In this document: positions 37,982 through 45,697 of the stretch, piece by piece
Layout: each line of letters opens with the position of its first letter
Position numbering within the stretch: the stretch's first letter is position 1
Origin: Paenibacillus silvestris
GTDB taxonomy: Bacteria > Bacillota > Bacilli > Paenibacillales > NBRC-103111
NCBI RefSeq assembly: GCF_009882985.1
Contig: NZ_WTUZ01000020.1
Span: 69,064-133,063 of the forward strand
Length of the DNA stretch: 64,000 nt
Reading direction: 5' to 3'
The notes under the pieces: generated by a model
Databases searched by the model: none
What the model was told of the DNA's origin: nothing
The model's input: only the letters and a program-made list of their open reading frames with translations
Translations under genes and position numbers: made by a program

Positions 37982-38713
37982 TTATTCAGCTTTCGCCTTG
38001 CTCAATTGGTCGAGATGAGCAGCAAGTGCGTCCTGACCAATCACAACTTCACAGCGGTGAATGTTCATACCCTTTGTGGCGAATTTCGTTTCGTATTCCG
38101 TCATAACATGATCCGGGTGAAACCCTTCTGCATGCAGATTCAAAGAAATATTACGCATTCTTAAGCCCATGTCGGCAAAAGAATTCAGCGAGAACTCAAA
38201 GAGCGATTGGGAATCGGTTTTCAAGTGAATCTCACCGTTTGCGTTCAGAATTTGCTGATATTTGGCAACAAAACCCGGATGTGTCAAACGTCTGCGGGCA
38301 TGCTTTTTCTTCGGCCATGGATCACTGAAATTCAGATAAACCCGCTCCAGCTCTCCTTCAGCAAAAGCTTCTTCAATATGTTCAATATTGAACAGCATCA
38401 GCTTCAAATTCGGAATGTTCGCCGCTGATTCTGACTCTTCCTCCGTATTAATCTCATGAGCAAGCTTCGCTTTCTCACTTGCTTTGCGAATCAATTCATC
38501 ATACATATCGACGCCGATGAAATTAATATCAGGGTATTTCTTACTCATCTCACTGATGAAACGCCCTTTCCCCATCCCAAGCTCCGCATGAATAGGGTTA
38601 TTGTTACCAAATAACTCAGCCCACTTGCCTTTATAATCTTTGGCATTCAGAACAACGAGTTCCTTCTGACGTTCTATATCTTCTCGAATTCCTTTTCTTC
38701 CCCGTAACCGCAT
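37982..38713 (-). CDS. trmB: tRNA (guanine-46-N7)-methyltransferase
   Basis: SAM-dependent enzyme forming 7-methylguanosine at position 46 of tRNA. The 243-residue protein has the SAM site IHAELGMGKGRFISEMSK and FIGVDMYDEL, and the family motif YLNFSDPWPKKKHARRRLTH. The N terminus MRLRGRKGIREDIE is typical. ATG 38713 follows AGGAGG. It appears to be a single gene, ending at the shared terminator. Confidence 0.96.
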   Translation of the reverse strand: MRLRGRKGIREDIERQKELVVLNAKDYKGKWAELFGNNNPIHAELGMGKGRFISEMSKKYPDINFIGVDMYDELIRKASEKAKLAHEINTEEESESAANIPNLKLMLFNIEHIEEAFAEGELERVYLNFSDPWPKKKHARRRLTHPGFVAKYQQILNANGEIHLKTDSQSLFEFSLNSFADMGLRMRNISLNLHAEGFHPDHVMTEYETKFATKGMNIHRCEVVIGQDALAAHLDQLSKAKAE

Positions 38714-38788
38714 CTATTATTTGCCTCCTACACGTACAAGCTATCGAATACAAATCATAGACCATTCTTGGGAAAAAATCAAAGGGAA

Positions 38789-38989
38789 TTAGACTTCCAG
38801 TTCATGATATTGAATGGTTTGGGAGCTTGCTGGGAACAACTTACGATCTAAGGAGCGATGCACCTTTTGTCTGGCTTCCTTGGCTACATTCGGATCTGCC
38901 ACAAATTTCACACTGCTGCTCAACGCCTGAGCTTCCCTCACAGTAAGCTCAACGGTCAAGGTATCTGTCGATAAGTTCGTAGGAATCAT
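38789..38989 (-). CDS. Small hypothetical protein
   Basis: A 66-residue soluble protein (MIPTNLSTDTLTVELTVREA ...) with no domain I recognise; the middle is basic and the end acidic (HELEV). ATG 38989 is preceded by CAGGTGA; the frame stays open back to 39085, which would add 32 residues without a better ribosome binding site. It lies upstream of trmB on the same strand. The first unit of a foldback repeat element begins just upstream of the longer frame. Confidence 0.5.
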   Translation of the reverse strand: MIPTNLSTDTLTVELTVREAQALSSSVKFVADPNVAKEARQKVHRSLDRKLFPASSQTIQYHELEV

Positions 38990-39092
38990 GATGATTTCAC
39001 CTGCTTTCTTTTGAGCTTTTACCTTAGTTTTGGTTTGGAAGGATATTTTTATGAATGGAAGATCATGAGGGGCAAGACCGATCACCCAAATT

Positions 39093-39281
39093 TTAACGGG
39101 AAATAGTCCTGCTAATTTGTTCTTTCTACGCTGGTTTCATGCAATTAGATGGAATTTATCCAGCTAAACCCTCAAGCTTCCCCTAAAATGAGTAGTGAGC
39201 CCCCGAAATAGCTGTACAATTTCCAGTTATTTCTGCGGAGCCCCGCCGTATACCAGTTTTAACTGTAGAAATTCCAGTTAA
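39093..39281. repeat. Four-unit foldback element, family C (TTAACTGGAA type)
   Basis: Four 23-bp imperfect palindromes start at 39093, 39146, 39208 and 39259 (spacing 53, 62, 51). Units 1 and 2 read TTA..GGGAAAT..CCTGCTAA and TTA..TGGAATTT..CCAGCTAA. Units 3 and 4 are reverse complements of the same pattern (unit 4 reversed begins TTAACTGGAATTT). The order is thus forward, forward, reverse, reverse, as in the elements at 17.7, 48.0 and 55.7 kb. This fills most of the 366-base gap 38990-39355. Confidence 0.78.
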
Positions 39282-39323
39282 TCCGCCAACAAACAGGGTG
39301 GTAACCTTCACTTACATCAAGAA

Positions 39324-39354
39324 AAACGCCTCCCACTAGGAAGGCGCTCATTTG
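39324..39354 (-). terminator. Intrinsic terminator of the WGxxGxxG-protein gene
   Basis: On the minus strand CGCCTTCC pairs with GGGAGGCG, followed by TTTTTC. Confidence 0.8.
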
Positions 39355-39355
39355 G

Positions 39356-39973
39356 TTACTTGTAACTCTCATCTCTATGTCTATTGCCACCTCTTAATCC
39401 CGCCAAACCTATTAGCCCTACTAAGCCAAGCCAGCCCCAGTTCATACTGTTGTTGTCGGAAGCTGTTGTCGCATAGGCGCGATATGAAGACGTATCATAA
39501 TTGCCGCGATTGGTTCCTGCCGAGCTCGCTGTGCCTGTCGTGCTCATTCGGTCCATAAGATTGTTGCCATAACCGTTAATTTGGCCTAATACGCCGGTAC
39601 CCGTGCCGTCACTTTTTCCCGTATACGTATTAGTCGTCGTTCCATCATGTCTGTGCATGCCATCATACCTGTTGGGATTCGTTGTTGGAGCAACCGAACC
39701 TGTAATAGGAGTTGTAACTCCATTATACGAATTCGTATTGGTCATCGTCCCCGTTCCATTCAGCAAGCCTGTCCCGGCGCTAGTCCCCGTCGTAGCGTCG
39801 TAAGTGCTGCCCGTATAACCCGATGTTGTCGTAGTCCCCGTCCCCATTGTCCCCGAAGTACCCGTGTGAGTGTTCATCGTCGGTGTACTCATATTTGCGT
39901 GCGCCCCAACTGCCCCAAAGCTCAATGCTGTCGTTAAAGCTACCGCCAATGTCACTGTACGAAACTTTTTCAC
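39356..39973 (-). CDS. Secreted Thr/Gly-rich protein with WGxxGxxG C-terminal anchor
   Basis: A 205-residue exported protein. It has a signal peptide (MKKFRTVTLAVALTTALSFG, cleavage near AHA-N at residue 27), a long low-complexity Thr/Gly/Ser/Asn region (residues 28-175), and the C-terminal tail NWGWLGLVGLIGLAGLRGG, a WGxxGxxG-type hydrophobic segment ending in basic residues, typical of a small family of Bacillota surface proteins. The function is unknown. ATG 39973 has GAGGGGAAATG-type ribosome binding sequence upstream. Divergent from mnmL. Confidence 0.85.
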   Translation of the reverse strand: MKKFRTVTLAVALTTALSFGAVGAHANMSTPTMNTHTGTSGTMGTGTTTTSGYTGSTYDATTGTSAGTGLLNGTGTMTNTNSYNGVTTPITGSVAPTTNPNRYDGMHRHDGTTTNTYTGKSDGTGTGVLGQINGYGNNLMDRMSTTGTASSAGTNRGNYDTSSYRAYATTASDNNSMNWGWLGLVGLIGLAGLRGGNRHRDESYK

Positions 39974-40125
39974 TTCTTCATTTCCCCTCTCGGCATATGA
40001 TCGTCATGCAAAGTTATCATGCTCCGATAAGCCCTCTTTTAACGGGGAAGTTGGTGGAAAGGCAGGGGTCGCTTTCATGTTTATTTTTCGCTACAATAGG
40101 GTGGAAGGAAAGGAGTTCTAATCTG

Positions 40126-41088
40126 ATGTCTACAATCATACAAGAATCGCCCCAACTCTGGGGGGATAAACGTTTCCATACATGGAATTATGAAATGCGC
40201 GAGGCGTTCGGCGGCAAAGTATTTAAAGTCATGCTGGATGCTGGCTTCACTTGTCCCAATCGCGATGGCAATATTGCAACAGGCGGTTGCACGTTCTGCA
40301 GTGCAAGAGGCTCTGGCGATTTCGCTGGAAGCCGCCGCGACGATCTCGTTACACAATTTAACAAGATCAGAGATCTTCAGCATCAAAAATGGCCGGAAGC
40401 TCAGTATATCGGCTACTTTCAAGCCTATACGAACACTTATGCACCTGTGGAGCAGCTGCGCGAGTATTATGAAGTCATTCTGCAGCAGCCAGGCGTAGTA
40501 GGCTTATCCATTGCAACGCGGCCCGACTGCTTGCCGGATGATGTTATTGAATATTTGGCTGAGCTGAACCAACGAACCTATCTATGGGTGGAAATGGGCC
40601 TCCAGACCGTTCATGAATCAACGTCGCAGCTTATCAATCGCGCACATGACACTCAGTGCTATTTGGATGCCGTGGCCAAGCTCAGGAAGCATAATATTCG
40701 CACTTGTGCGCACATTATTTACGGATTGCCGGGGGAAACCCATGAAATGATGCTGGACACTGGCAGAGCAGTCGCTCAAATGGATGTACAGGGCATCAAA
40801 ATTCATTTACTTCATTTAATGCGTAAAACACCTATGGTGAAACAATATGAAGCTGGACTGCTCGAATTTCTTGAAAAAGACGAGTATGTGAAGCTCATTG
40901 TCGATACATTGGAGTTTCTTCCACCGGAAATGATCGTTCACCGGCTAACTGGAGATGCTCCGCGTGATTTGCTGATCGGTCCCATGTGGAGTCTCAAAAA
41001 GTGGGAAGTGCTGAATAGCTTCGATAAGCTGCTATCAGAAAGAAATACATGGCAAGGCAAGTATTGGAAAGGTAAGGCTAACAAATAA
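40126..41088 (+). CDS. mnmL: Radical SAM protein YtqA/MnmL
   Basis: A 320-residue radical SAM enzyme of the TIGR01212 family, with the iron-sulfur cluster motif FTCPNRDGNIATGGCTFC near residues 45-60, GYFQAYTNTYAP, and ATRPDCLPDDVIEYL. In Bacillus subtilis the orthologue YtqA, renamed MnmL, works with YtqB/MnmM on wobble-uridine modification of tRNA. ATG 40126 is chosen because AAAGGAG lies just upstream; the frame is open 93 codons further back but overlaps the divergent promoter region. It is separated from mnmM by a cytochrome c gene, an unusual arrangement. Confidence 0.9.
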   Translation: MSTIIQESPQLWGDKRFHTWNYEMREAFGGKVFKVMLDAGFTCPNRDGNIATGGCTFCSARGSGDFAGSRRDDLVTQFNKIRDLQHQKWPEAQYIGYFQAYTNTYAPVEQLREYYEVILQQPGVVGLSIATRPDCLPDDVIEYLAELNQRTYLWVEMGLQTVHESTSQLINRAHDTQCYLDAVAKLRKHNIRTCAHIIYGLPGETHEMMLDTGRAVAQMDVQGIKIHLLHLMRKTPMVKQYEAGLLEFLEKDEYVKLIVDTLEFLPPEMIVHRLTGDAPRDLLIGPMWSLKKWEVLNSFDKLLSERNTWQGKYWKGKANK

Positions 41089-41169
41089 TAGCCGCTAGGA
41101 TCAAACCCATTTCGATTTTGAACCGTTTCCTATTATATAATGAGAACTTATATGAAGGAGATGGACACG

Positions 41170-41790
41170 ATGAAGAAAAGGGTTGGAGCAGCTTTAGTTG
41201 GATTGATGCTAGTCATGTCAGCATGCGGAGCGGCGCCCGAAACAGCGGCGCCGGTTTCTGTATCGCCGTCGCCATCCGCGGCGGCAAGTGCCACGCCTGC
41301 CCCTGCGGCGCAGACGGCGACACCAACAGCCGCGGCTACGCCAGCGGCAGCCACAACAGCGCCGGCCACGCCAGTGCCGGCGGCAAGCAGCACGCCGCAG
41401 CCAAGCGCAGCGGCTGCGACACCTAGCGCAGCAGCGGCAACCGCTGCGCCCGTGGTATCGGCTACGGCGAAGCCGACGCCGGTGCCTACACCAACGCCCG
41501 CGCCTGCGAGCGCGGCGCCTACCCCATCCGAGAAGCCGCAGGCTACGGATGCCGGTGTTACGACAGCGGCGCAGGCGCAAGCGCTGTTCAAGGACAACTG
41601 CATGGCCTGCCACGGGGCTGGCCTTGAAGGAGACTTCGGGCCGAACCTGACGAAGGTTGGTTCGCGTAAAACCAAAGATGAGATTGTGCAGCAAATCAAC
41701 AAGGGCAGTGGCGATATGCCACCTTTCCAAAAAGCGTTAAAGGCCGAAGAGATCGAAACGCTGGCCGCCTGGCTGGCCGCCAAAAAATAA
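41170..41790 (+). CDS. Lipoprotein cytochrome c with long Ala/Pro/Thr linker
   Basis: A 206-residue membrane-anchored monohaem cytochrome c, probably a small electron carrier between the cytochrome bc complex and an oxidase (cytochrome c550/c551 type). It has a signal peptide with lipobox LVMSACG (Cys near residue 20), a linker of about 105 residues made almost only of Ala, Pro, Thr and Ser, and a C-terminal domain with haem site CMACH and axial Met in SGDMPPF. The linker is unusually long and its DNA very GC-rich. ATG 41170 follows GAAGGAGATGG. Confidence 0.92.
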   Translation: MKKRVGAALVGLMLVMSACGAAPETAAPVSVSPSPSAAASATPAPAAQTATPTAAATPAAATTAPATPVPAASSTPQPSAAAATPSAAAATAAPVVSATAKPTPVPTPTPAPASAAPTPSEKPQATDAGVTTAAQAQALFKDNCMACHGAGLEGDFGPNLTKVGSRKTKDEIVQQINKGSGDMPPFQKALKAEEIETLAAWLAAKK

Positions 41791-41831
41791 CTGTCGCTCA
41801 CAAGCACAATCAGCATGGAGGCTTTCTTCGT

Positions 41832-42410
41832 ATGGGTTTTGTTTCTGTTTTGGGCTTTGCTCATCAACTAATCGGCCAGCGCGTTCAACCAGGCGATGCC
41901 GCCATTGACGCGACACTCGGCAACGGCGTAGACACCGTCTTCCTTGCGAAGCTGGTGGGCCGCCGCGGCCGCGTATACGGCTTTGATATCCAGCAGCAAG
42001 CGCTGGATCAAACGAAGATGCGTCTGGAGAAGGAACTCCCAGACGCATCTTCTTCTGTGCACATGAGCTTATGCAGCCATGCGCTCATGGAAGCGGCAGT
42101 GCCGGAAGACCGCCATGGCAAGGTAGCTGCGGTCACTTTCAACCTCGGCTATCTGCCTGGCGCCGATCCGGCAACAATCACGAAGCAGGAATCAACCCTT
42201 CCTGCTCTGGAAGCGGCTCTCCGCCTGCTCCGCAAAGGCGGCATTGTGACCATCGTACTATACAGCGGGCACGATGGCGGCTCCGAAGAAGCCGCTGCCG
42301 TTGAGGCTTGGGCAGCGCAGCTCCCGCTCGCAGCCTATCAGGTGCTGCGCTATCAATTTATGAATACTAGTGCGCATGCCCCCTATCTCTTAGCCCTAGA
42401 AAAAAGATAG
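41832..42410 (+). CDS. mnmM: tRNA wobble-uridine methyltransferase YtqB/MnmM
   Basis: A 192-residue class I SAM-dependent methyltransferase of the former rRNA-methylase family. The SAM site is AIDATLGNGVDTVFLAKLVG, followed by VYGFDIQ and the catalytic-region motif TFNLGYLPG. The Bacillus subtilis orthologue YtqB, now MnmM, methylates the aminomethyl group of nm5U-type wobble uridines in tRNA. ATG 41832 lies about ten bases after GGAGG. Partner of mnmL upstream. Its first third is GC-rich. Confidence 0.88.
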   Translation: MGFVSVLGFAHQLIGQRVQPGDAAIDATLGNGVDTVFLAKLVGRRGRVYGFDIQQQALDQTKMRLEKELPDASSSVHMSLCSHALMEAAVPEDRHGKVAAVTFNLGYLPGADPATITKQESTLPALEAALRLLRKGGIVTIVLYSGHDGGSEEAAAVEAWAAQLPLAAYQVLRYQFMNTSAHAPYLLALEKR

Positions 42411-42490
42411 TCCCATGGTATAATGCTAGATAGGCAGTAGATTTCATGTATACTGCCTATTAAATACATAGAGAGAAAGTAGGGATAGTA

Positions 42491-43456
42491 GTGAAATCAT
42501 ACCCGCTTCAATTTCAACCTGAAATGAAAGAACGTGTCTGGGGAGGCAGAGCCCTGGAGAAGTTTGGATTTCAGCTGCCGGAAGGCGCGATTGGCGAAGG
42601 CTGGATGATCGGCGATCACCCGAACGGAACTACGAAAGTGATTAACGGAGAGCTCGAAGGTCTCGGTCTGGACGAAATCCGTGAAAAATACGGTAAAACG
42701 TTATTCGGTACCAAAGGCTTTTCCGAAAAAAACGGACGTTTTCCACTCCTGATTAAACTTTTGGATTGTGAAGACGATCTGTCCGTTCAAGTTCACCCCA
42801 ATGATCACTATCACAATTTGGCCGCGGGAGAACTAGGTAAAACCGAAATGTGGTACATCCTAGATGCTAAACCTGGCGCCAAAATTATATATGGCATGAA
42901 GGAAGGCGTTACGCGCGAAAGCTTAGCACAAGCTATTAGCGAGAATCGTATTTTGGACTGCCTGCAGGAAGTTCCTGTAGAAGCCGGCGATTCCTTCTAT
43001 ATCCCTGCCGGTACTGTACATGCGCTAGGCGCAGGAGTATTGGTCGCAGAAATTCAACAAAACTCCGATACGACTTACCGTCTGTACGACTACAACCGAC
43101 CTGGATTGGATGGTAAACCGCGCGATCTTCATATTGAAGATTCCCTGAATGTAATTGCCTATGAAGGTTCAGGCTCTACACGCATGAAAACGAACCTAAG
43201 CGAAACCAGCACATGGTTGACGCTGGCCGAGTCTCCTTTTTTCATCGTCGAAAAAGGTTTAGTAGGGCCTAAGTGGGAGCTTAGCACATTGCCTGAAAGC
43301 TTCGTAATCCTCGTTATTGCTGAAGGAAATGGACAGCTTCACTGGGAAGATGGCAGCATCTCCACCAAGCCAGGCGATTGCTTCCTGCTTCCAGCTGATC
43401 TAGGCAGCTATGCGCTTGAAGGCAGCATGACCGTTATTCGCAGCTACTTGCCTTAA
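42491..43456 (+). CDS. manA: Mannose-6-phosphate isomerase, class I
   Basis: Zinc enzyme that interconverts fructose-6-phosphate and mannose-6-phosphate, feeding mannose into glycolysis or GDP-mannose synthesis. The 321-residue cupin protein has the zinc-site segments LSVQVHPNDHYHNL and GKTEMWYILDA, then IPAGTVHALGAGVLVAEIQQ and YRLYDYNRPG. GTG 42491 is used as start, with AGGGATA upstream. It stands alone and ends at a terminator shared with the IMP dehydrogenase paralogue. Confidence 0.95.
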   Translation: MKSYPLQFQPEMKERVWGGRALEKFGFQLPEGAIGEGWMIGDHPNGTTKVINGELEGLGLDEIREKYGKTLFGTKGFSEKNGRFPLLIKLLDCEDDLSVQVHPNDHYHNLAAGELGKTEMWYILDAKPGAKIIYGMKEGVTRESLAQAISENRILDCLQEVPVEAGDSFYIPAGTVHALGAGVLVAEIQQNSDTTYRLYDYNRPGLDGKPRDLHIEDSLNVIAYEGSGSTRMKTNLSETSTWLTLAESPFFIVEKGLVGPKWELSTLPESFVILVIAEGNGQLHWEDGSISTKPGDCFLLPADLGSYALEGSMTVIRSYLP

Positions 43457-43476
43457 CACCTCGCCGTTGCGGCATA

Positions 43477-43526
43477 CAAAAAGCGCTCCAACCAACATCC
43501 AAGCGATGTGGTGGAGCGCTTTTCAT
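43477..43526. terminator. Bidirectional terminator
   Basis: AAAAAGCGCTCCA (43478-43490) pairs with TGGAGCGCTTTTC (43512-43524). It lies between convergent manA and the IMP dehydrogenase paralogue. Confidence 0.92.
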
Positions 43527-43540
43527 TTATGATTCTCCGT

Positions 43541-45040
43541 CTATTCTTCAGACAAGGAGCTTTCTTTTAATATAACGTCATGCGCGCCGCCCTCGACTAG
43601 GCTGGTTGCTGAAACAAGAGCAATTCTCGCTTTGCTTTTCAGCTCATCCAAGGTTAGTGATCCGCAGTTACACATGGTGGATTTAATTTTGCCCAGTGTC
43701 TTGTCCAAGTTCTCCTGCAGGCTTCCCGCATAAGGCACGTAGGAATCAACGCCTTCTTCGAATAGAAGCTTGCTTTTGCCGCCAGTGTCATAACGCTGCC
43801 AGTTGCGAGCACGATTGGAGCCTTCGCCCCAGTACTCTTTCACGAAGTTGTTGCCAACTTTCAGCTTTCTGGTTGGACTTTCATCGAAACGGGCGAAATA
43901 TCTGCCCAGCATCACGAAATCCGCACCCATAGCTAAGGCTAGCGTAACATGGTAGTCATGCACAATACCACCATCAGAACAGATTGGAATGTATGTCCCT
44001 GTTTCTCTGAAATACTCATCTCTGGCTTCAACGACTTCCATGATGGAGGAAGCTTGGCCGCGACCAATCCCTTTTTGTTCCCGCGTGATACAAATCGAAC
44101 CGCCGCCGATTCCTACTTTCACGAAATCCGCACCAGACTCCACGAGGTACAGGAAGCCCTCACGGTCAACAACGTTACCAGCTCCGATTTTCACATTGAA
44201 ATTTTCTTTCACATACTGAACCGTTTCGCGCTGATATTCGCTGTAGCCGTCAGAGGAATCGATGACTAGAACGTCTACTCCCGCTTCAACGAGAGCAGGA
44301 ACTCTTTCTTTATAATCCTTGGTATTGATTCCTGCACCAACAATATAGCTTTTGTTCGTATCAAGAAGCTCCATCGGATTTTCTTTATGCTCATCGTAAT
44401 CCTTGCGGAAAACCAGCGTATCCAGATTTAATTGCTCATCGACAATCGGCAAGCAGTTAAGCTTGTGATCCCAAATTAAATTGTTCGCTTCCGAAAGGGA
44501 AATACCCGATTTTCCATAAATCAGTTTTTCAAAAGGTGTCATGAACTCGCGAATCGGACGATCCAGCGGATCACGGCTTTTCCGGTAATCGCGACCTGTT
44601 ACAATACCTAGCAGCACGCCATTCGCTGTACCGTCGTCAGTAATCGCTACTGTGGAGTGGCCAGTCTCTTCTTTCAAAGCCAGCACATCGCTTAATGTAT
44701 GATCAGGTGTCAAGTTAGAACGGCTTACGACGAAACCAGCTTTGTACCCTTTCACTTTCCGTACCATCTGTGCTTCTTCTTCAATCGACTGCGAGCCAAA
44801 AATAAACGAAATCCCGCCACAACGCGCCAAAGCAATCGCCATTCCATGGTCGGATACGGCTTGCATGACAGCAGATGAAAACGGGATATTAAGCGAGATG
44901 GCAGGCTCCTCGCCTTTATTGAATTTGACAAGCGGTGTTTTGAGCTTCACATTTGCCGGTGTACAGGACTTCGTTGTAAGGTTAGGAATTAACAGAAATT
45001 CACTGAACGTGCGAGATGGTTCTAGGTAATACGTAGCCAC
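43541..45040 (-). CDS. IMP dehydrogenase paralogue
   Basis: A 499-residue enzyme of the IMPDH/GMPR family, which oxidises IMP to XMP for guanine nucleotide synthesis. It has the TIM barrel with an inserted CBS pair (about residues 95-215) and the catalytic loop [18 protein letters not shown] with its Cys. The loop differs from the usual GPGSICTTR of housekeeping GuaB, so this is a second, divergent form; a canonical guaB may exist elsewhere. A C-terminal motif [14 protein letters not shown] follows. GTG 45040 is the start, preceded by GAGGAGG; the 17-codon upstream extension lacks a ribosome binding site. Confidence 0.88.
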   Translation of the reverse strand: MATYYLEPSRTFSEFLLIPNLTTKSCTPANVKLKTPLVKFNKGEEPAISLNIPFSSAVMQAVSDHGMAIALARCGGISFIFGSQSIEEEAQMVRKVKGYKAGFVVSRSNLTPDHTLSDVLALKEETGHSTVAITDDGTANGVLLGIVTGRDYRKSRDPLDRPIREFMTPFEKLIYGKSGISLSEANNLIWDHKLNCLPIVDEQLNLDTLVFRKDYDEHKENPMELLDTNKSYIVGAGINTKDYKERVPALVEAGVDVLVIDSSDGYSEYQRETVQYVKENFNVKIGAGNVVDREGFLYLVESGADFVKVGIGGGSICITREQKGIGRGQASSIMEVVEARDEYFRETGTYIPICSDGGIVHDYHVTLALAMGADFVMLGRYFARFDESPTRKLKVGNNFVKEYWGEGSNRARNWQRYDTGGKSKLLFEEGVDSYVPYAGSLQENLDKTLGKIKSTMCNCGSLTLDELKSKARIALVSATSLVEGGAHDVILKESSLSEE

Positions 45041-45135
45041 TTTACATTTCCTCCTCATCGATCCATAGGTAAATTTTTTCAATCTTATCATTGAACCTCA
45101 CCTGTGGTCAATGGTTTTTTCAGGAAACCCTTGAA

Positions 45136-45558
45136 TTACCTCTCCCAGATCTGTGGTTCAGCCTCTCCGCTCCTATATTCCATATACGAAGGCGTTATGT
45201 CCAGGACGACGAAGTTAGGATCCTGTGGGCCGTCAAACCACTTTGCCATTTCGTCCGACCACAATTTTTCACGCAGCGCATTATCCTTGTTTATCGTCGC
45301 TGTTGCTTGAATCTGCAAAATATCAGAGGACTTTTTCCCGTCATACCCGACTAGAATGTGAACATTGGGATTATCCTTCACCTCGTCCACTTTATCTGTC
45401 TTCCGACTCGTGGCCAGATACAGGGTCAGCCCCTCATGATGCAGCGCCATATAGCGGACTTTAGGTTTGGCTCCTTCAACCGTAGCAAACGAGCAAATTT
45501 TATTTGCGTCCAGCACTTTTTCAATTTGCTCTTCCAGTTTATTCTTCGTTTCGATCAT
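45136..45558 (-). CDS. Pyridoxamine 5'-phosphate oxidase-like protein
   Basis: A 140-residue split-barrel flavin-binding family protein (KICSFATVEGAKPKVRYMAL, LYLATSRKTDKVDEVKDNPN, VHILVGYDG), similar to general-stress protein 26. Such proteins bind FMN, F420 or haem; the substrate is unknown. ATG 45558 has GGGGATT upstream. Single gene, between the IMP dehydrogenase paralogue and the B12-radical SAM gene. Confidence 0.85.
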   Translation of the reverse strand: MIETKNKLEEQIEKVLDANKICSFATVEGAKPKVRYMALHHEGLTLYLATSRKTDKVDEVKDNPNVHILVGYDGKKSSDILQIQATATINKDNALREKLWSDEMAKWFDGPQDPNFVVLDITPSYMEYRSGEAEPQIWER

Positions 45559-45649
45559 GCAGATAATCCCCTTTCATATTAGGTGCTAGTTAGTAAGCAG
45601 CCTGTGAGTCAACTCCCCTAGATTACCCTGAAAAGGCACGTTTTTATGC

Positions 45650-45697
45650 GAAAAGCCCCACGCCCATCATCGTAACGACGGGTGTGGGGCTTTCTTT
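45650..45697 (-). terminator. Intrinsic terminator of the B12-radical SAM gene
   Basis: AAAGCCCCACGCCC pairs with GGGTGTGGGGCTTT around CATCATCGTAACGAC, with a T-rich tract on the minus side. Confidence 0.9.

Noticed and set aside
39847..40125. 93-codon upstream extension of mnmL
   Set aside because: It overlaps the divergent secreted-protein gene and its promoter, and ATG 40126 has a good ribosome binding site and matches the family start.
41148..41867. Long minus-strand open frames over the cytochrome gene
   Set aside because: Shadows of the Ala/Pro/Thr linker DNA; the plus-strand frame has a signal peptide, lipobox and haem motif.
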